Positions 8,533-18,248 of a stretch of 64,000 bases of DNA are shown piece after piece. The number at the start of each line of letters is the position of its first letter. Within the stretch, counting starts at the first letter, position 1. The translations under genes were made by a program, and so were the position numbers. Source of the DNA: Streptomyces ureilyticus (GTDB lineage: Bacteria; Actinomycetota; Actinomycetes; Streptomycetales; Streptomycetaceae); assembly GCF_011045025.1 (NCBI RefSeq), contig NZ_JAAKZX010000022.1, positions 1-64,000 of the forward strand, read 5' to 3'. The notes beneath the pieces were generated by a model. The model did not search any database, was not told the DNA's origin, and saw only the letters and a program-made list of their open reading frames with translations.

Positions 8533-8745
8533 GTGGCGGACATCGAGGAAGCACGTAAGCAGTTCCAGCGGATTGACACGGATGGTGACGGCTTCGTCAC
8601 CGCCGCCGAGTTCAAGACCGCCCTGGCCCAGGGCGGCGACTGGAACGTCACCGAGTCCGTGGCGGAGACCGTGATCGCCGACCGGGACCTCAACGGCGAC
8701 AAGCTCCTCTCGTTCGACGAGTTCTGGGCGAACCTGAACAAGTGA
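8533..8745 (+). CDS. Small EF-hand calcium-binding protein
   Basis: Seventy-residue acidic cytoplasmic protein with two EF-hands. The first loop is D-T-D-G-D-G-F-V-T-A-A-E and the second D-R-D-L-N-G-D-K-L-L-S-F, each followed by an F-containing helix, so both can bind calcium. The frame is open from a TTG at 8500, but the GTG at 8533 (VADIEEARK) matches the usual start of this Streptomyces family. Small EF-hand proteins of this kind have been linked to calcium effects on aerial growth and germination in Streptomyces. No partner gene is adjacent. Confidence 0.9.
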   Translation: MADIEEARKQFQRIDTDGDGFVTAAEFKTALAQGGDWNVTESVAETVIADRDLNGDKLLSFDEFWANLNK

Positions 8746-9030
8746 GCCGAGGATGAGGGCGGCGTCCGTTGGTTGGCGGAGCGTCGCCCCTTTTGCCGCT
8801 GGTTCGTCTTACCACCGGGTCGACAAGGCTGCTGCCGGCCAGCGGATGGTGTCCTTCTTGGTGAGCCCTTCGGCGGTGCGTCGAGCGACGTAGTCGCGGG
8901 TGCGCGGAACCCCAGCCGGCGTGCGGCTGGGGTTCCTCAAGGCGGTGGGTATCGGTCAGCAGGTGGAGTTGCTCACGCCGTAGACAGCTCGTCTACGCGT
9001 CGGCGGACCGCACCACATCGCGATCACCGT

Positions 9031-9060
<30 letters not shown>
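8746..9060. other. 315-bp gene-free stretch with hairpins and repeats
   Basis: No supported gene. From left to right it holds an imperfect G+C stem followed by CCCCTTTT just after the EF-hand gene (about 8757-8796, a likely terminator), a perfect 12-bp hairpin at 8906-8936, and a 9-bp tandem repeat running into the GH62 stop codon (9031-9066). Confidence 0.7.
8906..8936 (-). terminator. Hairpin downstream of the GH62 gene
   Basis: Perfect 12-bp stem (GGAACCCCAGCC, 8906-8917, with 8925-8936) and a 7-base loop. It lies about 125 bases beyond the GH62 stop on the minus strand and could terminate that gene; there is no U tract. Confidence 0.5.
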
Positions 9061-10638
<1,578 letters not shown>

Positions 10639-10766
10639 TCAATACCTCTCGCGCAATTCACGAGCCGAAACATTCGCATTGAACCAGGCGGCTTCAACTT
10701 CCGTGGTTGTACGGGTCTTTGGCGTGAGGGGCGGGGCCGTGGAACCAACCCCCTGAGGCACGACAC

Positions 10767-11417
10767 CTACCGGACAAGGCCCGCCACGATCGTGGTGATG
10801 GTGCGTTCGACGACGGCGTCGCGCTGATCGGCGGGGAGGTGGGCGAGGGGTCCGTCAAGGATGAGCAGCGAGAGGCCGTGGACGGTCGACCAGGCGGCGA
10901 CTTCGGCGGCGGGCCGGTTCTCCGGTCGCATCCGGCCCGTGGCCACGAGTGCGTCGAGCGTGTCGGAGAGCTCCACGAACGCCGCGAACTCCGGCCTGTC
11001 GTCGGGGGCTTGGAGGCCGGTGAAGTCATCGGGCGCCTCCGGGGTCGTACGGCAGAAGGCGGTACGGAAGAGCCCCGGGTGCTCGATCGCGAACCGTACG
11101 TACCCGCGCCCGATCGCCTCGGCCCTGCGCACGGCCTCCTCCCCGGGGTCGTCGAGCCGGGGTCGTGCGTGCAGGGTCTCGGTCATCGACGCGGCGAGCG
11201 CCTGCTGGCCGCGGGCCTTCACGGCATGGAGGAGATCTCCCTGGCCGCTGAAGTGGCGGTACGCGGCGGTGGGCGAAACGCCGACGCTGCGGGCCGCTTC
11301 GCGCAGGACGACCCGCTCGGGGCCGCCCTCGGCCGCGAGTTCCACGGCGGCCCCGATCAGCGCGTTACGGAGATCTCCGTGGTGGTAGCGGGACTTGCCG
11401 CCAGTGATCGCTCCCAT
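10767..11417 (-). CDS. TetR-family transcriptional regulator
   Basis: 216 residues. The N-terminal helix-turn-helix is clear (LREAARSVGVSPTAAYRHFSGQGDLLHAV, residues about 38-67), preceded by the typical SRYHHGDLRNALI helix. The C-terminal ligand domain resembles the WHG subgroup (AWSTVHGLSLLILDGPL). The gene is divergent from an MMPL transporter, with an inverted repeat between them, so it most likely represses that transporter and itself. The ligand is unknown. Confidence 0.92.
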   Translation of the reverse strand: MGAITGGKSRYHHGDLRNALIGAAVELAAEGGPERVVLREAARSVGVSPTAAYRHFSGQGDLLHAVKARGQQALAASMTETLHARPRLDDPGEEAVRRAEAIGRGYVRFAIEHPGLFRTAFCRTTPEAPDDFTGLQAPDDRPEFAAFVELSDTLDALVATGRMRPENRPAAEVAAWSTVHGLSLLILDGPLAHLPADQRDAVVERTITTIVAGLVR

Positions 11418-11470
11418 GACTCCATCCTGCCCGATGACTCCATCCTGCTTCGAAGGCTGAAGTTGACGCC

Positions 11471-11501
11471 GTTAACATCCTGTGCCATCCTCAATGTTAA
11501 C
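11471..11501. promoter_or_regulatory. Probable TetR operator between the regulator and the MMPL transporter
   Basis: Inverted repeat GTTAACA (11471-11477) and TGTTAAC (11495-11501) in the 110-bp divergent region, overlapping a TTGACG at 11464 that could be a -35 box for the transporter. A direct repeat ATGACTCCATCCTGC occurs twice (11416-11430 and 11434-11448), the first copy starting at the regulator start codon. Confidence 0.6.
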
Positions 11502-11527
11502 AGCATAAACATCTGGGGGCGATCACC

Positions 11528-13729
11528 GTGTTCGATCGAATTGCCGAGCTGGCCCTGCACCGGGGCCGACTCGTACTGACACTGACCGTGGTGGCCGTGG
11601 TCGCGATGGGGGCCATCGGCTTCGGGGCGTTCGGCAAGCTCCTGGGCGGCGGCTTCGAGGATCCGAACGCGCCCTCGACCCAAGCCCAGGAGCTCATCGA
11701 CGAGAAGTTCGGCGGCGAGACCAATCTGGTCCTGCTGGTGCGGGCCGACGACGGCGACCTCCGTTCCGCCGACGCCGAACGCGCGGGCCGCACCCTCACC
11801 TCGGAGCTCAAGGGCGAGTCCACCGTGGCGAACGTGATCTCGTACTGGGACACCGGCGCCGCCACGCTGACCTCCCGGGACGGCGACGCGGCGCTGGTGC
11901 TGGCCCACGTCAAGGGCGACGACACCGAGCAGGGCGACAACGCCTCGGCGCTCATCGACGCGTACACGGGCGACCGGAACGGGCTGACCGTGCAGGCCGG
12001 CGGAGAGGCCGCAGTCGGCGACGAAGTACCCACCCAGGTCGCCAAGGACCTCGCGCTGGCCGAGACGATCGCCGTGCCCCTGATCCTCATCCTGCTCGTG
12101 ATCGCCTTCGGCAGCCTCGTCGCGGCGCTGCTGCCCCTGGTCATCGGGCTGATCGCGATCGTCGGCACCTTCGCCGAGCTCTATGTGCTCGGCAGCATCA
12201 CCAACGTGTCGGTGTTCTCGATCAACCTCACCACCGCCCTCGGCCTCGGTCTCGGCATCGACTACGCCCTGCTCATGATCAGCCGGTTCCGCGAGCACCT
12301 CGCGGAGGGCGCCGACGTTCCCGAGGCACTCCGGCACACCGTAAGGACGGCCGGGCGGACCATCGTCTTCTCGGCGGCGACCGTAGCCGCCGCACTCGCC
12401 GCCCTGCTGGTCTTCCCGCAGTTCTTCCTGCGCTCCTTCGCCTACGCGGGCATCGGCGTGGTGATCATCGCCGCCGTCAGCGCCCTGCTCGTCGTCCCGG
12501 CGCTACTCGCCGTGCTCGGCCACCGGGTCAACAACGGCCGCCTGCCCTGGGCACAGACCGTACGCAGTGCCGAGGCGCCCTTCTGGGGCCGGCTGGCCCG
12601 CACGGTCATGCGCAGGCCCGCGCTGACCGCACTTCCGGTCCTCGGGATTCTGCTGCTCGCCGCGAGTCCGCTGCTCGGCGTCACCTTCGGCACGCCGGAC
12701 GAGCGGGTGCTGCCGGAGAGTGCCCAGAGCCGGCAGGTCGCCACCGAAGTCCAGCGCGACTTCACAGGCAGCGACGAGTCAGCGGTTCAGATCGTCACGA
12801 CCGGGCCCGTGGCCGCGGACGGGCTGCGCTCGTACGCGACCGAGCTGTCGCGGCTCGACGGCGCCGTGCGGGTCGAGACGTCCGCCGGCACCTTCAGCGA
12901 GGGCCGCGCCACCCCGCCGGGCCCCGCGAACGCCGCACTGGGCCGCCCCGACGCCCAGCGGATCACGGTCGTCACCAGCCTCACCCCCAAGTCGGACGAG
13001 GCCCAGGACCTGGTCAAGGACGTACGGGCAGTGGATCCGCCGGCCGGGACCGAGACACTGGTCGGCGGCACCGACGCGCGCCTCGTCGACTCCAAGGACT
13101 CGATCGCCGACCGGCTCCCGGCCGCCATCGCTCTCGTAGCGGTCACCACATTCGTACTCCTTTTCCTGTTCACGGGCAGCGTGGTGCAGCCACTGCGGGC
13201 GCTGGTCCTCAACGCCATCAGCCTCACCGCGGCCATCGGCGTGATGGTGTGGATTTTCCAGGACGGCCACCTGTCGTCTCTGCTCGGCTTCACGCCACAG
13301 CCGATGGACACCTCCATGACGGTGCTCATGTTCTGCATCGCCTTCGGCCTGTCCATGGACTACGAGGTCTTCGTGACCAGCCGGATCAAGGAGCTGCACG
13401 ACGCGGGCGCCGACACCGAGACCGCCGTCACCAGCGGGCTCTCGCACACCGGGCGGATCGTGACCATGGCCGCCGGGCTGCTCGCGGTGAGCTTCTTCGC
13501 CTTCGGCACGGCCCAGGTCAGCTTCATCCAGATGTTCGGGCTCGGCAGCGGCCTGGCGATCCTGATCGACGCGGTGGCCGTACGCGGGGTACTGGTCCCG
13601 GCGGCCATGCGCCTCCTCGGCCGTACGGCCTGGTACGCGCCGAAGCCGCTGCGCGCGGTGCACGGACGGCTGGGCCTCACCGAGGGCGCGCCCGCCGAGA
13701 AGGAGGAGCGGACGCCCGCCAAGGTCTGA
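11528..13729 (+). CDS. MMPL-family transporter (RND superfamily)
   Basis: Inner-membrane transporter of 733 residues with the MMPL arrangement: one N-terminal helix, a large extracytoplasmic loop, a block of five helices (about residues 175-340), then the same pattern repeated. The signature GLGIDYALLMISRFREHL in the first half and GLSMDYEVFVTSRIKEL in the second are the conserved proton-relay Asp-Tyr helices. MMPL proteins export lipids, siderophores or drugs. The GTG at 11528 immediately follows a G-rich site. The divergent TetR gene is the likely regulator. The cargo is unknown; a toxic compound sensed by the TetR protein is the simplest guess. Confidence 0.93.
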   Translation: MFDRIAELALHRGRLVLTLTVVAVVAMGAIGFGAFGKLLGGGFEDPNAPSTQAQELIDEKFGGETNLVLLVRADDGDLRSADAERAGRTLTSELKGESTVANVISYWDTGAATLTSRDGDAALVLAHVKGDDTEQGDNASALIDAYTGDRNGLTVQAGGEAAVGDEVPTQVAKDLALAETIAVPLILILLVIAFGSLVAALLPLVIGLIAIVGTFAELYVLGSITNVSVFSINLTTALGLGLGIDYALLMISRFREHLAEGADVPEALRHTVRTAGRTIVFSAATVAAALAALLVFPQFFLRSFAYAGIGVVIIAAVSALLVVPALLAVLGHRVNNGRLPWAQTVRSAEAPFWGRLARTVMRRPALTALPVLGILLLAASPLLGVTFGTPDERVLPESAQSRQVATEVQRDFTGSDESAVQIVTTGPVAADGLRSYATELSRLDGAVRVETSAGTFSEGRATPPGPANAALGRPDAQRITVVTSLTPKSDEAQDLVKDVRAVDPPAGTETLVGGTDARLVDSKDSIADRLPAAIALVAVTTFVLLFLFTGSVVQPLRALVLNAISLTAAIGVMVWIFQDGHLSSLLGFTPQPMDTSMTVLMFCIAFGLSMDYEVFVTSRIKELHDAGADTETAVTSGLSHTGRIVTMAAGLLAVSFFAFGTAQVSFIQMFGLGSGLAILIDAVAVRGVLVPAAMRLLGRTAWYAPKPLRAVHGRLGLTEGAPAEKEERTPAKV

Positions 13730-13752
13730 CCCTCTGGCGGCGTGCAGTTGAC

Positions 13753-13789
13753 GCAGGCGCCCGGCCGGGACTCCCGGCCGGGCGCCTGC
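13753..13789. terminator. Bidirectional terminator between the MMPL and GH25 genes
   Basis: Perfect 17-bp inverted repeat (13753-13769 and 13773-13789; arm GCAGGCGCCCGGCCGGG) with a 3-base loop, lying between convergent genes. Confidence 0.85.
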
Positions 13790-13844
13790 GCCAGGACGCC
13801 GGGACGCGGCACCAACTCTGAACCATGTCGCATGAGTAGGCGGG

Positions 13845-14402
13845 TCAGCCGCCCTGGGCCCATTCCTTCAGTGCGGCTTTGCTGCTGAAGTCGGCCACGT
13901 TCTTGTCCAGCGGGTTGTCGGTGTACTGGTGGAAGCGCCACTTGGCCTGGATGCGGGGCTTGCCGGCGGTCACGTAATCGGCGATCCACAGGCCGTCGCC
14001 CGCGTACGAGGTGCTGTCGTGGTTCAGCCAAAAGTTCCGGTTGCAATACAGGATGGTGCGGTGATTGGGCCGCAGTTCCTTCACCTTGCGGATGAACCGG
14101 TCCTTTTCCGAGTTGCTCGCACGCGTGCCCTCACTCGTCGTTTCCCAGTCCACCGCGAGGATGTCGCCCCGCTTTTCCGGGGCCTTGCTGACGAAGTACT
14201 CGGCCTGGGCCGTGAGGTTGCCGGGCCAGAGGAAGTGGTAGAAGCCGACCACGCAGCCGGCGTCGCGGGCGGTCTTCGTCTGGGCGCCGAGTTTGGGGTT
14301 CACGTACGAACGGCCCTCCGTCGCCTTGACGAAGACGAAGGACAGGCCATCGGTGTCGTACGAGGACGACTGGTAGGAACTGACATCGATGCCGCGCAGC
14401 AT
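13845..14402 (-). CDS. GH25-family lysozyme-like protein without signal peptide
   Basis: 185 residues beginning MLRGIDVSSYQ, the hallmark of GH25 muramidases. The catalytic residues are visible: Asp6, Asp80 and Asp85-Trp-Glu87 (DILAVDWE), and the C-terminal strand WRFHQYTDN. The ribosome binding site (GGAGGATC) before ATG 14402 is very good, so the start is secure and there is no secretion signal or cell-wall-binding domain. Without an exporter it resembles a phage endolysin, a spore/autolysis enzyme released on lysis, or an effector. No phage genes are adjacent. Confidence 0.87.
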   Translation of the reverse strand: MLRGIDVSSYQSSSYDTDGLSFVFVKATEGRSYVNPKLGAQTKTARDAGCVVGFYHFLWPGNLTAQAEYFVSKAPEKRGDILAVDWETTSEGTRASNSEKDRFIRKVKELRPNHRTILYCNRNFWLNHDSTSYAGDGLWIADYVTAGKPRIQAKWRFHQYTDNPLDKNVADFSSKAALKEWAQGG

Positions 14403-14694
14403 GGGGGGATCCTCCGTGCGGTGGGGGAGAGGGAAGAGGTGTCGTTCAGGGAAGCAGCAACTACCTTGCGTTTTCCCTTACTTCACCGGTCCCACCCTCG
14501 CATGGATGTTCTGCCGAACGTGGCCGCCCGCCCAGGGCATGTGGGTCCATACCTGCCGAGCCGGCCCATACCCGCTCCAGGCGCTGTGTTGCACGCCAGA
14601 CGCGGTGTTTCGGCGTCGTCCGGAACATATGTCGGGCGGCTGCGCGCCTCCGGCAGGCTGCTGTGCATCGGAGGGACGCGGTGCAGGGGGAGTC

Positions 14695-15624
14695 GTGGGG
14701 AACGTCATCGGGCACAGGGCGTCGGCCGCCGTGTTGGGGAGCGTGCTCCTCGTCATGAACGCGGCGGCATGTGGGGCGGGCGCGGGCAACGGCTCGGCGG
14801 ACAGGCCCCGTGAGCCGACGCCCGCCGAAACGGCGCTGCTGGACGAGGCTCAGGAGGAACTGGTCCAGCGCTGCATGAAACAGCGGGGGTTCCGTTACTG
14901 GCCTGCCCCTCCCTCGGAGCCGGACGAGCTGAAGGATTTCCCGTATGTCATCGACGACATGGCCTGGGCTCGCAGCCATGGATACGGCGGCGACCTTCAG
15001 CAGAGGGCGGAGGACGAAAGGAGGAACGATCCCACCGTCGCCTACGTCAAACGGCTTTCGCCCGCGCGGCAGCAGGACTACGTGGCCGCCAGGACCGGTG
15101 ACGGTGGCAAGAGCCTGGAAGTGACCGCACCGAACGGGCTGGACATCGGCCAGAACAGCACGGGCTGCCTCGCGGAGGCCGAAGGGACGCTCTACGGCGA
15201 CTTCCGCGAATGGTTCCGCGTCAGCGTGATCACCGGCAATCTTCCCGACCACAGCGTCGACATCCGACGGGATCCGCGCTTCCGGGGCGCCGTCGAGAGC
15301 TGGTCCGCGTGTATGGCGGAGAAGGGGCACCCCTACAAGAGCCCGTCTCACCTGCGGCAAGCGTTGGAGGAACGCACCGGCGACCTGAGCCGAGGCGAGG
15401 CACACCGGACAGAGGTGCGGCTGGCGACCGCTGAAGCCTCCTGCGCCCGCAGCACTCCGCTGTCGGCCACGGTGCGTTCCCTGACGCGGCACTACGACAA
15501 CGTCGTCCGCGAGAAGTACGGCAGCGACATCGACACCAAGCGCCGGATGCAACTGGCGGCACTGAAACGTGCCCGGGAGATCACCGGCAACACCACCCGG
15601 GACCCTGCGGAACGCCGCAGCTGA
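14695..15624 (+). CDS. Secreted lipoprotein of unknown function
   Basis: 309 residues. Lipoprotein signal peptide ending in a lipobox-like NAAAC, then a hydrophilic, charged mature part with four further cysteines. A motif occurs twice: RCMKQRGFRYW soon after the signal and ACMAEKGHPYKSP in the middle, suggesting an internal duplication of a C-M-x-x-(R/K)-G unit. I recognise no enzyme. The GTG start at 14695 has GGGGGAG directly upstream; the frame is open from 14389 without support. A small secreted protein follows 52 bases later on the same strand, so the two may be co-transcribed. Confidence 0.75.
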   Translation: MGNVIGHRASAAVLGSVLLVMNAAACGAGAGNGSADRPREPTPAETALLDEAQEELVQRCMKQRGFRYWPAPPSEPDELKDFPYVIDDMAWARSHGYGGDLQQRAEDERRNDPTVAYVKRLSPARQQDYVAARTGDGGKSLEVTAPNGLDIGQNSTGCLAEAEGTLYGDFREWFRVSVITGNLPDHSVDIRRDPRFRGAVESWSACMAEKGHPYKSPSHLRQALEERTGDLSRGEAHRTEVRLATAEASCARSTPLSATVRSLTRHYDNVVREKYGSDIDTKRRMQLAALKRAREITGNTTRDPAERRS

Positions 15625-15676
15625 CGCAACAACCAACCATCAGTACGCGATCACAGAGAATCGGGGAGAAACAACC

Positions 15677-16132
15677 ATGCGCAAAATGACCCTCATGATG
15701 GCCGGCGCGACCTCCGCTGTACTCATCGGCGGTGTGCTTCCGACCATGACGGCGTCGGCGGCTGAGCAGTCCCCGGCACGCAGCCAGGTCAGGGAGGTCG
15801 GCGCGGCGGCCAGGGACTGCGCGGACAAACTGGCGGACGGGCGGAACGGCATTGTGTACGTGTACGCGACGTACAACTGCATCGGTAAGCCGATCTGCGC
15901 CGACGACGACAACGACAAGAACTACAGCAAGGGCGGCGACTGCAAGGGCGCGAACAACCGCTCGAGTTCCGTTCTGAACAAGGGGTACAGCTCGACCTAC
16001 TCCGACGTGAGGTTCTACGACGGCAAGGGCTACGACGGCGGCTCGCTCTGTCTGAAGGACGGCAAGTACATCAAGAAGCTGAAGAAGGCCAACAACAAGA
16101 TCTCCTCCCACAAGTGGGTCAAGAGCTGCTGA
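15677..16132 (+). CDS. Small secreted protein, peptidase-inhibitor-I36-like
   Basis: 151 residues with a classical signal peptide (MRKMTLMMAG..., cleavage near ASAAEQ) and a Cys-containing, Lys/Asp/Tyr-rich mature domain. The segment NNRSSSVLNKGYSSTYSDVRFYDGK resembles the N-D-R-A-S-S-x-x-N core of Streptomyces I36-type (beta/gamma-crystallin-like) peptidase inhibitors, but the usual aromatic Cys-rich N-terminal half is not obvious. The ATG at 15677 has GGGGAGA upstream. It lies 52 bases after the lipoprotein. Function as an inhibitor is inference; a hypothetical secreted protein is the cautious alternative. Confidence 0.72.
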   Translation: MRKMTLMMAGATSAVLIGGVLPTMTASAAEQSPARSQVREVGAAARDCADKLADGRNGIVYVYATYNCIGKPICADDDNDKNYSKGGDCKGANNRSSSVLNKGYSSTYSDVRFYDGKGYDGGSLCLKDGKYIKKLKKANNKISSHKWVKSC

Positions 16133-16144
16133 TTCCCGGGGTGT

Positions 16145-18028
16145 TCACCCCGAGCGGTGCTCGATCAGCACCGGCTCCTCGCCGATGCTGATCCGTTCGC
16201 CGGGCCGGGCGCGTACCGTACTGCCGTCCATACGACGCAGGCGGTACGCGCCCTTTTCCAGTGCTACCTCGGCCCGGCCGCGAGTGGACCAGCGCACGGT
16301 GAACGGTTCGCTGCCACGGTCGCCCCGGCCGTCCCGCTGGAAGCGGCAGGAGTACATGCCCGGTGGCAGGTCCATCGCCGTGCCCTGTCCGCAGGCGCTG
16401 ATCCGGGCGCCGTCCAGCCACGCTGCCAGCCGCCCGACGCGCTTTCCGGGCGGCGCCGGAGGGCCGCCCACGGGCTGGACGACGATCGGCACATGGGTGC
16501 TGCCCCAGTTGTAGAAGTACATCCGCCGCATGCTGTAGTGGCTCGCATAGAGCCCCGCGAGATAGAAGCGCACCGCGTAGTCGCGGGCCTGGCGGGCATC
16601 GAGCGGCGGCGTCGAGTCGATGTCCCAGTCCGGGCCCGTGTTCCACAGCTCGATGTCGCTCACGTTCTCGTCGTGGAGGAGGTTCCGCACGCTCCGGGCG
16701 AGCTCGATGATCTCCTCCGGCCGGCCGTTCCCCTTACGGGGCGGCATCTTCAGCGCGGCCGCGTGGCAGTGTTCGTACGCGCCTGTCCGGGCGAACTCCC
16801 GTAGCAGCGTCCGGCCTTTCCTCGTCCACAGCGACCCGAAGGACGGGCAGGCCAGCCGTGCTTTCGAATCGACGCGGCGGATGATCCGCGAGGCGCGCTC
16901 GACCATCTCGGCGAGGGTTTCGAGGCTCCCTGCGAACATCAGCGGGTGGCTCGGGTAGTCCCAGAGTTCGTACGACTCGATGCGGCCGCGGTAGCGCGTG
17001 GCGAGCTTTTCCACGAAACGGTCCCAGTCCCTCAGGTCGTCCGGGGGCGAGGCCGTCGAGTCGGCGAAGCCGGACTTACGGCCCTTGGGGGCGGCCCACC
17101 ATGGGGTGCCGGCGATGGTGAACAGGACGGGCAGCCGGTCCCGTTCGGCGGCCCGGACCAGGCGTTCCAGGGTCGTCCAGTCGTATGTGCCGCGGGCGGT
17201 TTCGATGGTGCCCCAGCGGGTTTCGCTGTTCCACAGCCGTGCGGAACCGGTGCGGAAGCCGGGCATGTGGCCCGTGTCGCTGTTGATCGTCATGCCGATG
17301 AACTCGGGTGCTGGCCGGCGTGGTGCCTCGCTCCACTCCGGCCCCTCGGGACGCTGCTCGCCGCCGGAGCCGGTGGCGGCCCCGCTGCCGACGCCGGCTC
17401 CGTCTCCGCCGGTGTTCGCCGTGCCGGCACTGACGGCTCCTCCGGCGTCGTCGCGGCCCTTACCGGCCTCGTACAAGGGGGCGCTCCCGGCCGAGGCGAT
17501 GACGAGGGCGAGCAGCAGCGCCGCCGGGCGCAGCCAGTTGTGCAGCCGTAACGGCAGCCGGGCGCCGAGCTCACGCCTGCCCGTACCGGCGTCGTCGCGG
17601 CCGGCCTCCGTCGGGTGCGCGTGCTGCGGCAGTTGCGTCGCGCCGCCGCCATGGCCCGGCGACTCCACCGTTTCAGCCGACTCCGGTGGCTGCGCGGGCC
17701 GTTGCCCTGCATCCTCCTGCCCCGTTTCCTGTCTCGCGTCCTGTTGCCCTGCGTCCCCGGCGGTCGCCCGCCACCACGCGCGGTAGAGCCGGTCCAGCTC
17801 CGCCGGGCTGGCCCCGCTCACGCGCGCCACTCGTTCGACCGCGCCGAACGTCCCCGGGACGGTGGTGCCCTGGCAGTAGCGGTGGAGGGTGGACCGGCTG
17901 AGTCCCGTGCGATGGGCCAGCGCCGCATAGCTGCGCCCGCTGCGCCGCTTCAACTCCTCCAGCAGGTCCGCCAGTTCCGATACCCCCGGCTGTCCCGGCC
18001 GGCCCGTCGTTCCGCCGTCGGATGGCAT
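16145..18028 (-). CDS. HTH - transmembrane - glycoside-hydrolase-like fusion protein
   Basis: 627 residues with an unusual layout. Residues about 16-60 are an XRE-type helix-turn-helix (SYAALAHRTGLSRSTLHRYC). Residues 95-160 are a low-complexity linker, and 167-186 a single transmembrane helix preceded by Arg, so the C-terminal 440 residues should be outside the cell. That part looks like a clan GH-A (GH39/GH5-like) barrel: RWGTIETARGTYDWTTLE, FTIAGTPWW, and a strand-4 motif ELWDYP at 354-359. There the usual Asn-Glu of the acid/base motif is Asp-Tyr, so catalysis by the normal mechanism is doubtful. A beta-rich C-terminal domain follows. It suggests a membrane-tethered regulator with a carbohydrate-binding sensor. 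ATG 18028 gives the complete HTH. Confidence 0.82.
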   Translation of the reverse strand: MPSDGGTTGRPGQPGVSELADLLEELKRRSGRSYAALAHRTGLSRSTLHRYCQGTTVPGTFGAVERVARVSGASPAELDRLYRAWWRATAGDAGQQDARQETGQEDAGQRPAQPPESAETVESPGHGGGATQLPQHAHPTEAGRDDAGTGRRELGARLPLRLHNWLRPAALLLALVIASAGSAPLYEAGKGRDDAGGAVSAGTANTGGDGAGVGSGAATGSGGEQRPEGPEWSEAPRRPAPEFIGMTINSDTGHMPGFRTGSARLWNSETRWGTIETARGTYDWTTLERLVRAAERDRLPVLFTIAGTPWWAAPKGRKSGFADSTASPPDDLRDWDRFVEKLATRYRGRIESYELWDYPSHPLMFAGSLETLAEMVERASRIIRRVDSKARLACPSFGSLWTRKGRTLLREFARTGAYEHCHAAALKMPPRKGNGRPEEIIELARSVRNLLHDENVSDIELWNTGPDWDIDSTPPLDARQARDYAVRFYLAGLYASHYSMRRMYFYNWGSTHVPIVVQPVGGPPAPPGKRVGRLAAWLDGARISACGQGTAMDLPPGMYSCRFQRDGRGDRGSEPFTVRWSTRGRAEVALEKGAYRLRRMDGSTVRARPGERISIGEEPVLIEHRSG

Positions 18029-18058
18029 CGCAACCCCCGTTTCCTCGCCCCCGATGTG

Positions 18059-18134
18059 TGGGACGTGCGCATTTGGCTGTCCCACCGCCGCGAAAAGCCG
18101 CACTTCATCCCGGTACCGCCGTCCCACCGTCCCA
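18059..18134. promoter_or_regulatory. Cluster of TGGGAC/GTCCCA motifs in a divergent promoter region
   Basis: The 220-bp region between the HTH-glycosidase fusion and the ArsR-type gene holds TGGGAC at 18059-18064 and its inverse GTCCCA at 18079-18084, 18121-18126 and 18129-18134. The first two form an inverted repeat and the last two a direct repeat. They lie 31-106 bases upstream of the fusion gene and could be the site of its own HTH domain or of the ArsR-type protein. Confidence 0.45.
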
Positions 18135-18248
18135 TCTCCCCGTTTCTCCTTGCCACCGAACCAGCCGGACGAGCAAGGTCGCAGGGACACCGCTCGGATG
18201 ACGGGGGGAGCGGTGTCACACACGCTTGGCACATCGGGGGACAGCACC

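Noticed and set aside
10767..13729. Secondary-metabolite cluster around the first MMPL transporter
   Set aside because: No polyketide, peptide-synthetase, terpene or RiPP genes lie nearby; a TetR/exporter pair alone is not enough.
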